A stretch of 47,716 nt of DNA from Pedobacter suwonensis (GCF_900111825.1 NZ_FOJM01000025.1:1-47716), one strand, 5' to 3'. Shown: positions 39,072-47,642, counted from the first letter of the stretch. Numbers and translations are program-made. The notes: generated by a model from the letters alone, not told the origin.

Positions 39072-40283
39072 TTACTTAAATTTAAGGTTTAGCGATAGGA
39101 TATTGGAAACCAAACTTGTCGATCGCGAATAATGCCCATATCTCAACTCCAGCATGTTAAGTCTTTGCCAGCCAAAAACACCTTTGGGCGGGGCAAAACG
39201 AATACCTGCACCATAAAAGTCGCTTGTTAGTGTAGATAGATCATAATCACTGGTAAAATATTGTTCAGATGGAGCATGCTGCCCGTAAGGTGCAAAATAT
39301 TTGGTACCCACCTGGTTATTATACCGGTAGAAAGGACTGATCGAAAAGAAAGAATTGATCTTCACCGGTATTTCAAGTTCAGCTGTATGCGCCCTGATGC
39401 CCCAGTTATCCATATAGTAACGGTAAAAAGTACGAATTACAAAATGATCATCCAGGAAATAGTTCATGCGTAAGCCTATAGGAAGTTTATAACGCTTATC
39501 GGGTAATGTTTCAGCGCGGAGCGAACCATCCGTAAAATAATTACGCTGATATTTAGTCGCCAGTAATCCCTTCTGATAAGATGGCTCCAAAATCAAAGCG
39601 GCCTGAAACTTTTGGCTGATAACCTGAGACAAGGAAAAAGATGTACTGAACGAATTTCTTGGTGCGGTATCGTACTGTTCATGCCCCCTGCCCGTATTGC
39701 CCGTTCGTAACTCTATCGGGAGGATCACTGTCCACTGATCTAAAAATGCCTGCAGTTTAAAATCAAACTGGGTATTTTTATCTTTTGACAGGCGGGTTAA
39801 ATTAAAGGCTGCCCCAAGCGACTGGTAATCAAATTCCGTTGAGTAAGAACCTGTAAAACCGAATGAATTACCGGTCTCTTCGTTCGAATGTGTCCAGTTT
39901 AGTGACGGATAAATACGGGTATCTGCAGAAGAAGCAGAAGAAATAGTATTCGGATCAATTTTATCTGAAGAAGCCGAGGTATAATGATCAACACCGAGCT
40001 CAAAAAGAAAAGTATTTTTTTTGCCTCTTTTGTTGAACTTAGACATTTGAAGGTCGATAGTATTCGCAAAATCACTCAGTTTCTCGGTACCGATACCACC
40101 GGTTACCGCAGAATTATTGCCGTTCTGATGATAATAAGCCGAAACCAGATTGATTTCATCTACTTTTAGCTTTCTCGACTGATATTTGCTGCTATCTACT
40201 TTTGCCGGTTCCGGTCTGCTTTGTGCATAAGTGCCTAATATACCGAAATACATAAAGAGCACATGGAGATATATTTTTTTCAT
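39072..40283 (-). CDS. DUF3570 outer-membrane beta-barrel protein
   Basis: 403 residues with a signal peptide (to about GTYAQS). The mature part is beta-strand-rich, matching DUF3570: LKVDEINLVSAYYHQNGNNSAVTGGIGTEKLSDFANTIDLQM, FELGVDHYTSASSDKIDP...SSASSADTRIYPSLNWTHS, and a C-terminal strand ending NLKFK. DUF3570 genes travel with DUF4266, ApbE and thioredoxin genes, as here, and are thought to form a barrel for a surface redox or flavoprotein system whose task is unknown. Last gene of its transcript, 13 nt after DUF4266. Confidence 0.88.
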   Translation of the reverse strand: MKKIYLHVLFMYFGILGTYAQSRPEPAKVDSSKYQSRKLKVDEINLVSAYYHQNGNNSAVTGGIGTEKLSDFANTIDLQMSKFNKRGKKNTFLFELGVDHYTSASSDKIDPNTISSASSADTRIYPSLNWTHSNEETGNSFGFTGSYSTEFDYQSLGAAFNLTRLSKDKNTQFDFKLQAFLDQWTVILPIELRTGNTGRGHEQYDTAPRNSFSTSFSLSQVISQKFQAALILEPSYQKGLLATKYQRNYFTDGSLRAETLPDKRYKLPIGLRMNYFLDDHFVIRTFYRYYMDNWGIRAHTAELEIPVKINSFFSISPFYRYNNQVGTKYFAPYGQHAPSEQYFTSDYDLSTLTSDFYGAGIRFAPPKGVFGWQRLNMLELRYGHYSRSTSLVSNILSLNLKFK

Positions 40284-40296
40284 TTCCGATCATTCA

Positions 40297-40524
40297 TTAA
40301 TTACAGCCGCAACCTCCACCGCTTTTGCCACCGTTGGCACCAGATGCACCTTCGCGGTAAAGCTGAAAACTCTGTTCAAATTTCTGCACCTTTCTGGCCG
40401 ATAGGGTCATATCGGCATCGTTAATCTTATTTTTTTGATAAGGCTTTACGCTACTGCAGGCACTGAGCATACTGATTAGTGAAACAGCGCTAACCGTTGC
40501 AAGGAAAATTCTGGAAATTTTCAT
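40297..40524 (-). CDS. DUF4266 small lipoprotein
   Basis: 75 residues: lipoprotein signal with lipobox MLSAC, then VKPYQKNKINDADMTLSARKVQKFEQSFQLYREGASGANGGKSGGGCGCN. The family pattern is the conserved DADM/FE....REG stretch and a Gly-rich tail ending in CGC. The EGASGAN stretch loosely recalls the [S/T]GA[S/T] site to which ApbE attaches FMN. With ApbE one gene upstream, a covalently flavinylated lipoprotein is an attractive but unproved reading. Partner of the DUF3570 barrel 13 nt downstream. Confidence 0.85.
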   Translation of the reverse strand: MKISRIFLATVSAVSLISMLSACSSVKPYQKNKINDADMTLSARKVQKFEQSFQLYREGASGANGGKSGGGCGCN

Positions 40525-40575
40525 CTATCTATGATTTATTTTATTGACGATAGTTTATGTTTTTTATGGTATCAA

Positions 40576-40659
40576 CGAGCTCGCAAGCTCGGTTTAAAGG
40601 TGATGAAGCGATCATGATTTTAAATATTCATTCCCGTTCGGGTTTTGGTAAAATCATGA
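40576..40659. repeat. Inverted repeats in the ApbE-DUF4266 spacer
   Basis: CGAGCT/AGCTCG (40576-40581, 40586-40591) and TCATGATTTT (40612-40621) with AAAATCATGA (40650-40659), the latter enclosing CCCG-TT-CGGG. They fill most of the 145-nt spacer and could tune expression of the downstream lipoprotein and barrel genes relative to ApbE. Confidence 0.5.
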
Positions 40660-40669
40660 CGGTTTCATA

Positions 40670-41602
40670 TTATATCACATTAATATTTTTTGTGGTAAAA
40701 ACCCGATCATCATCATCAATAACAATACAGGCTACTTGTTTAATCTGGTTAATAAGTTCGAGCCCCACCTTTACCCCCATTACCACAACAGGTGTGGCAA
40801 GTGCATCGGCCAGTTCAGCACTCGGGCAAATAATGCTGACACTTTTCACCCCGCTTACCGGAAGTCCGGTTTTAGGATCAATGGTATGCGAGTAACGCTT
40901 CCCATTAATGGTCGCATATTTTTCATAACTACCCGAAGTTGCAATCGCCATATCACTGATCTTCAGTGCAGAAAACGGCCTGTCGGTTTGTTCAGGATCG
41001 GCAATGCCAACTGTCCAAGCGTGGCCGCCTATTTGCGTACCCCATGTGGTCAAATCGCCGGCTGCATTTACAATTCCGCTTCTAATACCCAGTTGTTGCA
41101 GCACTAATTTTGCCCTATCGGCTGCATAGCCCTTTCCAATACCACCAAAGCCGATCCTCATTCCTTTATTTTTCAACAGTACAGTTGATTGCTTTTTATC
41201 AATGATCACATTCCGATAATCAATTAATCCGACAGATTTGAGTGCAGTTTCTTCATCAGGAAGACTCGTCATACGCTGATCAAAATTCCACAATCTTTTA
41301 TCTATAGAGCCATAGGTAATGTCAAAAGCGCCGTCGGTAATTTCAGAGATCCTTATTGAGCGCTCGATCAGGTTAATCACTTCTTCATCAACCGTTACCG
41401 GCTTTAAACCCGCGTGCCTGTTTATCAAACTCGTTTGGCTAAGTTCGCTGTAAGTAGTAAGCAGCTGTTCTATCCGCTGCACTTCTTTTATTGCCGAATC
41501 TATCGCTGCATTCCCCTCCTGCTCATGCTCAGCAATTACCGTAAACTCAAACCGGTTTCCCATGAGTTTTAGTATCCGGTTTACAGAAACAGGTTTAGCC
41601 AT
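40670..41602 (-). CDS. apbE: FAD:protein FMN transferase (ApbE family)
   Basis: 310 residues. ApbE attaches FMN from FAD to Thr/Ser of target proteins outside the cytoplasm. Motifs: MGNRFEFTVIAE, TDGAFDITYGSIDKRLWNFD, MRIGFGGIGKGYAADRAKLVLQQLGIRSGIVNAAGDLTTWGTQ, and SHTIDPKTGLPVSGVKSVSIICPSAELADALATPVVVMG with the Mg/flavin residues. Unusually, I see no signal peptide or lipobox: it begins MAKPVSVNRILKLM, so either the export signal is missing or the start is misplaced. It is 10 nt after the thioredoxin gene. Likely targets are the neighbouring exported proteins. Confidence 0.92.
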   Translation of the reverse strand: MAKPVSVNRILKLMGNRFEFTVIAEHEQEGNAAIDSAIKEVQRIEQLLTTYSELSQTSLINRHAGLKPVTVDEEVINLIERSIRISEITDGAFDITYGSIDKRLWNFDQRMTSLPDEETALKSVGLIDYRNVIIDKKQSTVLLKNKGMRIGFGGIGKGYAADRAKLVLQQLGIRSGIVNAAGDLTTWGTQIGGHAWTVGIADPEQTDRPFSALKISDMAIATSGSYEKYATINGKRYSHTIDPKTGLPVSGVKSVSIICPSAELADALATPVVVMGVKVGLELINQIKQVACIVIDDDDRVFTTKNINVI

Positions 41603-41612
41603 CTTGTTTAGG

Positions 41613-42041
41613 TTATTTCTTTAGCTTATCCAACTCAGATACAAATGCTTCAGGACTTTCGTTAGGAAATCCATCCCAGGTTTTAAGCACCTTTCCATCT
41701 TCGTCAACAAGAAGCGTATATGGAAATTTACCATCCTTATTGTAAACCTCGGCCAATGCCTCGTTAAGTTTAACCTGCTCTTTTGTCAGCTGGTTTTTCT
41801 TCTGCCTTGGAAAATCTGCCCTTACCAAAATCAGGTTCTGATCTGCATATTGCTCAAAACGTTCAGATTCGAGAATTTCTTTGCGCAGGCGGATACATGG
41901 GCCGCACCAATCTGAGCCCGAAAAATTAATTAAAATCTGTTTATGCGTGGCTTTAGCCTGCTGTTGTGCTTCTGAAAAGTTTTCCATCCATAATGCAGGA
42001 ATGGTAAACAGCCCCAATAGGGCAACAAAAAGTAATTTCAT
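41613..42041 (-). CDS. Exported thioredoxin-family protein
   Basis: 142 residues: signal peptide (MKLLFVALLGLFTIPALW), then a thioredoxin fold with WCGPCIRLRKEIL (CXXC) after QILINFSGSD, and the cis-Pro region FPYTLLVDEDGKVLKTWDGF. It resembles DsbD-gamma/thioredoxin_7 proteins. First gene of the ApbE-DUF4266-DUF3570 transcript. It probably keeps Cys of the neighbours reduced, for example the CGC tail of the DUF4266 lipoprotein; that link is inferred from context only. Confidence 0.88.
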   Translation of the reverse strand: MKLLFVALLGLFTIPALWMENFSEAQQQAKATHKQILINFSGSDWCGPCIRLRKEILESERFEQYADQNLILVRADFPRQKKNQLTKEQVKLNEALAEVYNKDGKFPYTLLVDEDGKVLKTWDGFPNESPEAFVSELDKLKK

Positions 42042-42323
42042 TCTTCTTTTATAATTAAATCAGCAATACGATAAGATGATCCAACAGTGGCATTATAGCC
42101 AGGCTTTTATGATCAATAAATACAGCTTGAAAAATCTTTGTAAAATTGTTCCTATAAAAACTTCTGATTTAAGTATGTCCTCAACTTTCTATTTTGCACA
42201 ATAACAAAATCAGAAGGTTGATCTTTTAACAAAAAAATAAATCAAGTCTGAAGACATTCTGAAGTTCTGAAAGAAAATTGTTAAACATCTGTTAAAAATA
42301 AACCTAAAAAAATGCAAAAAAGC

Positions 42324-43017
42324 TTATGCAATCCATCTCGCAATCAAAAAGGCCGCACCTGCCGCAATGAGCCCGATAGCGGTAACTTTGAAAGCACCCT
42401 TAACTGCTGGCTGACCGGTTAACTTGCTTTTAAAATAGCCAAATACGAACAAACAAATGGTAGTGAGTAAGGCAGATAACAGCAGTCCATCCTGTGGTTT
42501 TGACGTAAAAAAATAAGCAGATAAGGGTAACATGCCGCCCACACAGTAAGATAAACCTATGGTAAGCGCACTGTTTCTGGCCCTGTTGATATCCGGTTTT
42601 TCAAGGCCAAGTTCAAATTTCATCATAAAGTCTACCCATTGGTCTTTGTTTTTACTCAATTGATCCACCAAAAGATCTTGTGCGTGATGATCCAGTCCGT
42701 ATGCGGCAAAGATTTCTTTAACCTCTTTCTTTTCCATCTCCGGAACTTTTTCAACCTCCAGGTATTCCCGCCTCAGCTCGCTCTCATAATGTTCCTGTTC
42801 AGTCTTGCCAGACAGATAGCCGCCCAGCCCCATGGCAATACAACCTGCAATGATCTCGGCAATACCGGCCGTAATGATGATCGAATTGCTACTTACTGCA
42901 GCACTTAAACCTGCGGCAAGTGCAAAAAGGTACAGTAAGCCCGTCACTCATCCCGATCACGATATCAGAAATAAATGCGGAACTTTTTAGATGTTCTTCT
43001 TTATGGGACTTTCTCAT
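42324..43017 (-). pseudogene. VIT1/CCC1-family metal transporter with a frameshift
   Basis: From the ATG at 43017 the frame reads MRKSHKEEHLKSS...ISDIVIGMSDGLTVPF, the expected VIT1 start, then breaks. Removing one base from the A5 run at 42924-42928 (T5 on the coding strand) restores FALAAGLSAAVSSNSIIITAGIAEIIAGCIAMGLGGYLSGKTEQEHYESELRREYLEVE... to the end, about 230 residues with five helices and the Glu-rich metal-binding insert. The family moves Fe(II)/Mn(II). The 694-nt span equals 231 codons plus one base. The frameshift is real or a homopolymer error. The gene is 37 nt after the cytochrome b gene. Confidence 0.82.
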
Positions 43018-43054
43018 TTTTTAAAAAATAATGTCTGTCATCATGTGATGTTGC

Positions 43055-43717
43055 TCACCCCCCGTTGATCATATCTGAAACAATTCCTTTTCCATCTTTT
43101 CGTTCGGCCAGAAAAATGCCCGCCAAATGAATAAAAATAAAGCCAAGGATCAGGTACATGCAAAAGCCATGGAATTCCTTGATGCTGTGATTCATGTTTC
43201 TGGGAATGCCGGTATAATCTTCAAAGGCCAGCAATAAGCCTGTAACCACCATAATCGCTAACAAAATATAAAAAACCAGATAAAGCCCTTTTACTACCAA
43301 TTCGTGCTTTGCTGCCTCCCGTTCTTTTTTTAAGATAAAATAAGCCAGGTAAGCTTTTTTAATTTTTGGAGAAATTCTCTGGGCAGCAGGCAGAAAAAAT
43401 TCAGCAATCAACCTGAATAAAAAAAGCGTAGCAAGGGCATAGCCAAAGTAGATGTGGATGCCCCAAACCTGGTCCTCAAGTCCATGTGTTACCGCGCCTG
43501 CCTGCTTATCACTTACGGGTGCGCCGGCATTCATTAGCGCTGTTTTGACAAAACTGCGTTGCGCATGATCGAAAAGCGTAGCGTTGATGAGTACCGTAAA
43601 CAGTGATCCGAAAAGCACAATAACATTTACCCAGTGCCAAAAGCGCAGGCTGGCCGGGTATTTCTTTCCGGTATTGATTTCTCCGATTTCCTGATTGATT
43701 GGTTCGATAATAGCCAT
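43055..43717 (-). CDS. Cytochrome b561-like membrane diheme protein
   Basis: 220 residues, four transmembrane helices. Candidate heme ligands, one or more per helix: RFWHWVN, WGIHIYFGY, IKEFHGFCMYL and FIFIHLAGIF. This is the bacterial cytochrome b/b6 domain (CybB-like) that passes electrons from quinol to periplasmic partners. A partner protein is not adjacent. Third gene of the response regulator-kinase-cytochrome-VIT1 operon; 6 nt after the kinase gene and 37 nt before the transporter, which suggests a link to iron or redox state. Confidence 0.85.
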   Translation of the reverse strand: MAIIEPINQEIGEINTGKKYPASLRFWHWVNVIVLFGSLFTVLINATLFDHAQRSFVKTALMNAGAPVSDKQAGAVTHGLEDQVWGIHIYFGYALATLFLFRLIAEFFLPAAQRISPKIKKAYLAYFILKKEREAAKHELVVKGLYLVFYILLAIMVVTGLLLAFEDYTGIPRNMNHSIKEFHGFCMYLILGFIFIHLAGIFLAERKDGKGIVSDMINGG

Positions 43718-43723
43718 ATTAAC

Positions 43724-44977
43724 TTAATGTTTAAAGGTAATAATAAAAGTATGCAAGTCGTGATGATAGGTATAATTCAACAGGAAGTGCTGCCGGTTAC
43801 AGATCTGCTTAAGTATAGCAAGCCCCAGGCCTGTACCTTCAGAAGCATGATCTTTATAAAAACGATCAAATATTTTTTCGGGATCGAGCGCCGGATTATG
43901 GCCGGTATTGGCAAATACAATTTTCTCCGGGTCTAAACGAATCTCAACCTGCCCTCCATCATAATTATGCCGGATAACATTACTAAATAAATTGTTGATT
44001 AATATCTCCAGAAGTTGCTGGTTTGCATAAATGCTTACATCGGCTAAAACAGATTCCACATGTATGTTCCGGCCATTGATAAGTTCCTGAAAGTAAACGT
44101 ATTTTTCTTCGATAAGCGACTTCAGGTTAATTTTTTCTTTATCCTGGAGCAAATTATTATCAATTTTAACCAAAAGCAGCAAAGATTGATTAAGCTTTGT
44201 TAAGCGAGAGGTAGCCTTATATAATTCAACTAGCGTTTCTCCGTGCTCTTTCTCCAAAACATTTGACTGAAGCATATTATCAAGCTTTGAATTGATCACA
44301 GCGAGGGGTGTCATCATCTCATGAGATGCATTTTCGGTAAATAGCTTGATCTCATTATAGTCTGATTTAACTTTACCCGAAAGCTCCACCAATACTTTAT
44401 TCAGCTGCCTGAATTCGGCAACAGGCATTTCTACCGGCTGATAGGGCACTTCATGATTAATATTGAATGCCGTAATATTTTTAAGCAGCTGTTCAAATGG
44501 CGTCCAGATTTTCTTAAGCAAAATCCGGTTCACCAGCAAAACCAAAGCAAAAAGCAGCATCACGGGGACGAGAATGATTAGGCAGATGTTCTGGATCTGC
44601 TCCTGGCGTTCAGATTTTGAGGCGATGACCAGGATCTGATAGGGCTGGCCCAACAGTTCAAGTTCTGTTTTAAGGTATCTTGCTGTTTCCGTATGATGCT
44701 TTACAGGATTATAAAAAATGGTATCAGCATAGCTGCTGGAAGGATTGGCTTTTTTTATTTTTTTGTATTGAACAACCAGATCCTCAAATTCGTGCGGCTG
44801 ATAAAAATTTCCTTTTGAAGCATATTCTTTTACTTCCATAATCTCTTCTACCAGATCATGATCAATCTGTTTATCCAGGTAATAACCCAGCAACCGGTAA
44901 AAAAGAGAACCAATCAACAGCAACCCGAAAAGGCTGATCGCCATCAATATGATATTATACCTGGTAAACAACTTCAT
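43724..44977 (-). CDS. Sensor histidine kinase
   Basis: 417 residues. Two transmembrane helices (about 10-30 and 130-150) flank a ~100-residue periplasmic sensor region. Then comes HisKA with the phospho-acceptor His in FTENASHEMMTPLAVINSKLDNML, and HATPase with the N-box LINNLFSNVIRHN, the short D-box region FANTGHNPALDPEKIFDRFY and the G-box GTGLGLAIL. A HAMP domain is not evident. It overlaps the response regulator by 4 nt (ATGA). The signal is unknown; the downstream cytochrome and metal transporter suggest redox or metal. Confidence 0.92.
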   Translation of the reverse strand: MKLFTRYNIILMAISLFGLLLIGSLFYRLLGYYLDKQIDHDLVEEIMEVKEYASKGNFYQPHEFEDLVVQYKKIKKANPSSSYADTIFYNPVKHHTETARYLKTELELLGQPYQILVIASKSERQEQIQNICLIILVPVMLLFALVLLVNRILLKKIWTPFEQLLKNITAFNINHEVPYQPVEMPVAEFRQLNKVLVELSGKVKSDYNEIKLFTENASHEMMTPLAVINSKLDNMLQSNVLEKEHGETLVELYKATSRLTKLNQSLLLLVKIDNNLLQDKEKINLKSLIEEKYVYFQELINGRNIHVESVLADVSIYANQQLLEILINNLFSNVIRHNYDGGQVEIRLDPEKIVFANTGHNPALDPEKIFDRFYKDHASEGTGLGLAILKQICNRQHFLLNYTYHHDLHTFIITFKH

Positions 44978-45651
44978 ATTTCCATAAATTTATAACCCAC
45001 GCCATATACGGATTGAAAATAATCGCCACTCCCGGCATCAGTTAATTTTTTTCTGATGTTTTTGATATGGGTATAAATGAAATCGAAACTATCTGCCATG
45101 TCTGAATCATCACCCCAAATATGCTCCACCGCCGCCGATTTAGAAATTACTTTTCCTTTATTGGCAACGAAATAAAGCAGGAGATCAAACTCTTTTTTGG
45201 TCAGGTAAACCAATTTACCTTTCACCAGAACCTCCTTGGCATCTAAATCAATGCGAATTTCTTTAAACTCGATATGGCGTTCTCCATGCGCACTTTTCCG
45301 GCGTACAACAGCAAGTATCCTGGCATTAAGTTCAGAAAGATGGAAAGGCTTGGTCAGGTAATCATCAGCCCCCAAACGCAAACCTTCTATTTTTTGATCA
45401 ATCGAATTTCTCGCCGAAATGATGATTACGCCCTCTGTCCGGTTCAGTCTTTTTAAATAGTTTAATAACTGAAGTCCTTCTCCATCCGGCAAACCAAGAT
45501 CAAGCAGAATGCAATCATAATCGTATAACCCCAGGCGCTCAAGCGCCTGCGCATAAGTTGAAGCCATACTGCATTGGTTGCCTTCAGACATCAGGTATTG
45601 CACAATACTTTGTTGCAAACCCGGCTCATCTTCAATAATCAGAATCTTCAT
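44974..45651 (-). CDS. OmpR-family response regulator
   Basis: 225 residues from the ATG at 45651 (MKILIIEDEPGLQQSIVQYLM); the longer open frame to 45747 lacks coding character and is not used. Receiver domain about 1-118 with the acidic pair ED, the phospho-acceptor Asp in DCILLDLGLPDG, and the Lys in DDYLTKPF; winged-helix DNA-binding domain about 130-222 (LTKKEFDLLLYFVANKGKVISKSAAVEHIWGD...YTHIKNIRKKL...VYGVGYKF). First gene of the four-gene operon. A CATATTTG box (one mismatch) lies 6 nt before the ATG. Confidence 0.93.
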   Translation of the reverse strand: MKILIIEDEPGLQQSIVQYLMSEGNQCSMASTYAQALERLGLYDYDCILLDLGLPDGEGLQLLNYLKRLNRTEGVIIISARNSIDQKIEGLRLGADDYLTKPFHLSELNARILAVVRRKSAHGERHIEFKEIRIDLDAKEVLVKGKLVYLTKKEFDLLLYFVANKGKVISKSAAVEHIWGDDSDMADSFDFIYTHIKNIRKKLTDAGSGDYFQSVYGVGYKFMEI

Positions 45652-45756
45652 GATAAACAAATATGGTATAAGATACTGAAGACATGTTGAAGTTTTAAAT
45701 AAAAAACAAAGCTGGTGTAATTTATTTAGAAGATGATATAAAACCAAGACGCATAA

Positions 45757-45897
45757 AATACATTAAAGCAAGCGCTAACCGATGTTGGTAAAATGGTTTT
45801 TCCAGATATCCTTTACGGAGGTAGTGAGTGGTTATTTAAATTTACACCAAACGCAAAAGGTTTATATCAAGATGATGTATTGGTAATGCAACATTGA
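45757..45897 (+). pseudogene. Possible gene remnant
   Basis: A frame open from just after a stop reads ...KQALTDVGKMVFPDILYGGSEWLFKFTPNAKGLYQDDVLVMQH and then TGA. Residue composition and codon use look like the C-terminus of a real protein, with no start and no upstream continuation. I do not recognise the family. The rest of the 286-nt gap 45652-45937 shows nothing. Confidence 0.2.
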
Positions 45898-45937
45898 TAA
45901 CCAATACCTGTCTTATACACAAATCCATTACAACAAT

Positions 45938-46804
45938 ATGAAAAAAACAATTTTTAGCCGGCTGGCAGCCTTAATTATTCCATCGCTGATTGGTATTTCA
46001 TCCGTTTTTGCACAGCACAATCAAAATTTATCTTCAACAAAATCATATTTCCCTCAACAAAGCGCAAAAGTGTTATTTGTCGGGACTTTTCATTTTCACT
46101 ATCCCGGATTAGATGCCCATGTAACCGCAAACGATGATCAAGTGGATGTACTTTCGGCATCCAGGCAAAAAGAACTTACTGATCTGGTAAACTATATCAA
46201 AAAATTCAGGCCAACAAAAATCGCAATTGAGGCTTTTCCTGAATGGAAAGCGACACAGAAATTAAAAGCATACAAAAACGGAGCCTACAGGGCGGAGCGG
46301 GATGAACGCTACCAGCTTGGTATGCGGCTGGCAACTGAACTGAAGCTGGATACCATTTATTCAATTGATGATAACTCAATGGTTTCTGCATTGAGCAAAA
46401 TCGATCCGGAGTATTTTAAAGCTTTGTTTAAAGATTATGACTATAAAAGTGAAGACCCTTACTCCAAAATGTATGAACATTGGTATAAAGCTGAAGACAG
46501 TTTACGTGCTAACACTTCCTTGTTAGTATACTTCAAACTTACAAACTCGAAGCGCTATCAACAGCTTATGCATGGTGCTTACCTTGTAGGTGATTTTAAG
46601 TTAGATGATAAAAGAGGTGCAGATGCCCTGGCCATAAACTGGTACAGCCGGAACCTGCGGATTTTTAGAAACCTTCAGGAGATTACCGAAAGTCCGAAAG
46701 ACCGGATTCTGGTCATATTCGGGAACGGTCATGGGGCTATCCTCCGGCAATTACTGGAGAGCTCGCCGGAATATGAGTTCATCGAATTCGACAGCCTGAA
46801 ATAG
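45938..46804 (+). CDS. Secreted DUF5694 protein
   Basis: 288 residues, signal peptide ending VFAQ. The domain opens with AKVLFVGTFHFHYPGLDAHVTANDDQVDVLSASRQKELTDLVNYIKKFRPTKIAIEAFPEW and ends with NLQEITESPKDRILVIFGNGHGAILRQLLESSPEYEFIE. This is DUF5694, a relative of the TraB/EreA-type folds, with conserved GTFHF, E and GNGHG that could form a hydrolase or metal site. No substrate is known. Single gene; I see no clear promoter. Confidence 0.8.
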   Translation: MKKTIFSRLAALIIPSLIGISSVFAQHNQNLSSTKSYFPQQSAKVLFVGTFHFHYPGLDAHVTANDDQVDVLSASRQKELTDLVNYIKKFRPTKIAIEAFPEWKATQKLKAYKNGAYRAERDERYQLGMRLATELKLDTIYSIDDNSMVSALSKIDPEYFKALFKDYDYKSEDPYSKMYEHWYKAEDSLRANTSLLVYFKLTNSKRYQQLMHGAYLVGDFKLDDKRGADALAINWYSRNLRIFRNLQEITESPKDRILVIFGNGHGAILRQLLESSPEYEFIEFDSLK

Positions 46805-46836
46805 CGCCAATGGATTAACTCCTGAAAAGCCATGGT

Positions 46837-46938
46837 TTATACCAGCAGGTAAAGGGCTGTACCGATAATGAAACCAAGCAATAAAATGGTGGCAAAAAAT
46901 ATAGCCAGCAACCTTTCAAATGAATCTAAACTTTCCAT
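46837..46938 (-). CDS. 33-aa single-span membrane peptide (first of a tandem pair)
   Basis: 33 residues: MESLDSFERLLAIFF, then the hydrophobic ATILLLGFIIGTALYLLV. A short acidic/basic N-terminus leads into one membrane helix of about 23 residues. It is the second gene in transcription order and is clearly related to the peptide at 46982-47083 (ME-(x)-FKRLL/FERLL-I start, same length, same helix). Small hydrophobic peptides of this size include type I toxins and subunit-stabilising peptides; nothing decides here. Confidence 0.55.
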   Translation of the reverse strand: MESLDSFERLLAIFFATILLLGFIIGTALYLLV

Positions 46939-46981
46939 GCAAATTAAATAACGTAATGGTTTGTAAAAATCAGATGAAAAA

Positions 46982-47083
46982 TTAAGCCAGTTTAGCTAAG
47001 GTCATGCCGAGAATGGCGCTAACGACCAGACAAATGAAAAATACGTCTAAAATAATTGAAAGTAGCCTCTTAAAAGTTTCCAT
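46982..47083 (-). CDS. 33-aa single-span membrane peptide (second of a tandem pair)
   Basis: 33 residues: METFKRLLSIILDVFF, then ICLVVSAILGMTLAKLA. Same length and layout as the peptide at 46837-46938, 43 nt downstream in transcription; ME, F-RLL and the following Ile line up. The duplication with conserved length argues that both are translated. No antisense RNA promoter or long stable hairpin typical of type I toxin-antitoxin loci is obvious. Confidence 0.55.
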   Translation of the reverse strand: METFKRLLSIILDVFFICLVVSAILGMTLAKLA

Positions 47084-47338
47084 GTCGAAGAAACGGAATC
47101 TTAAGCATTTGGTTTTTGAAAATTTTAAAAAAATTACTTCCAATCCCTGTCTGTTGAATTGCTTACATTAAAAATGCTATAAAAAAACAAAAGAAGCTTT
47201 ATAAAATTTGAAATTTCACCTCTAATTTGTCAAGTTGAACTCAGCTTGTCCTGAGCAAGTAACGGTATCAAAACGCCTTTAAAGCATTTAGAAACCTTTT
47301 TTTTCGAAAAGCTACTATAGACAGAGTCCGTAAAAAAG

Positions 47339-47642
47339 TCGTCATTGCGAGGAGGAACGACGAAGCAATCTTTTTTTGCGAATTGATTTTTATTAAATAA
47401 ATTACCCCTACCATTGACAGAATCCAATAGAAAAATCGTCATTGCGAGCAGCGAAGCAATCTTAATGCGCACGCTAGTAGCGATCGTTTTAAGATTGCTT
47501 CCCCGAAAAGTCGGGGCTAGCCGTCGGCTGAAAAAGCCTTCTCGCAATGACGATGCCTCTTGGCCTTTCAATTTGCTAAATTAGCAGCCATTGCCATCGA
47601 TTTTTATCCATTAAATTACCCCTACCATTGACGTTATTTTGT
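47339..47642. repeat. Cluster of interspersed palindromic repeats
   Basis: GTCATTGCGAGGAGGAACGA...GAAGCAATC at 47341-47370; CGTCATTGCGAGCAGCGAAG...CTT at 47437-47463; GAAGCAATCTTAA (47453-47465) with TTAAGATTGCTTC (47489-47501), a 13-bp palindrome; and 47494-47553, near-identical to the copy at 26981-27041. AAATTACCCCTACCATTGAC occurs twice (47399-47418 and 47623-47642), each preceded by GATTTTTAT. Open frames across this stretch are products of the repeats, not genes. Confidence 0.8.

Noticed and set aside
47230..47571. 113-codon open frame on the minus strand
   Set aside because: It runs straight through the palindromic repeat cluster; its sequence is the translation of the repeats, with no motif or promoter.
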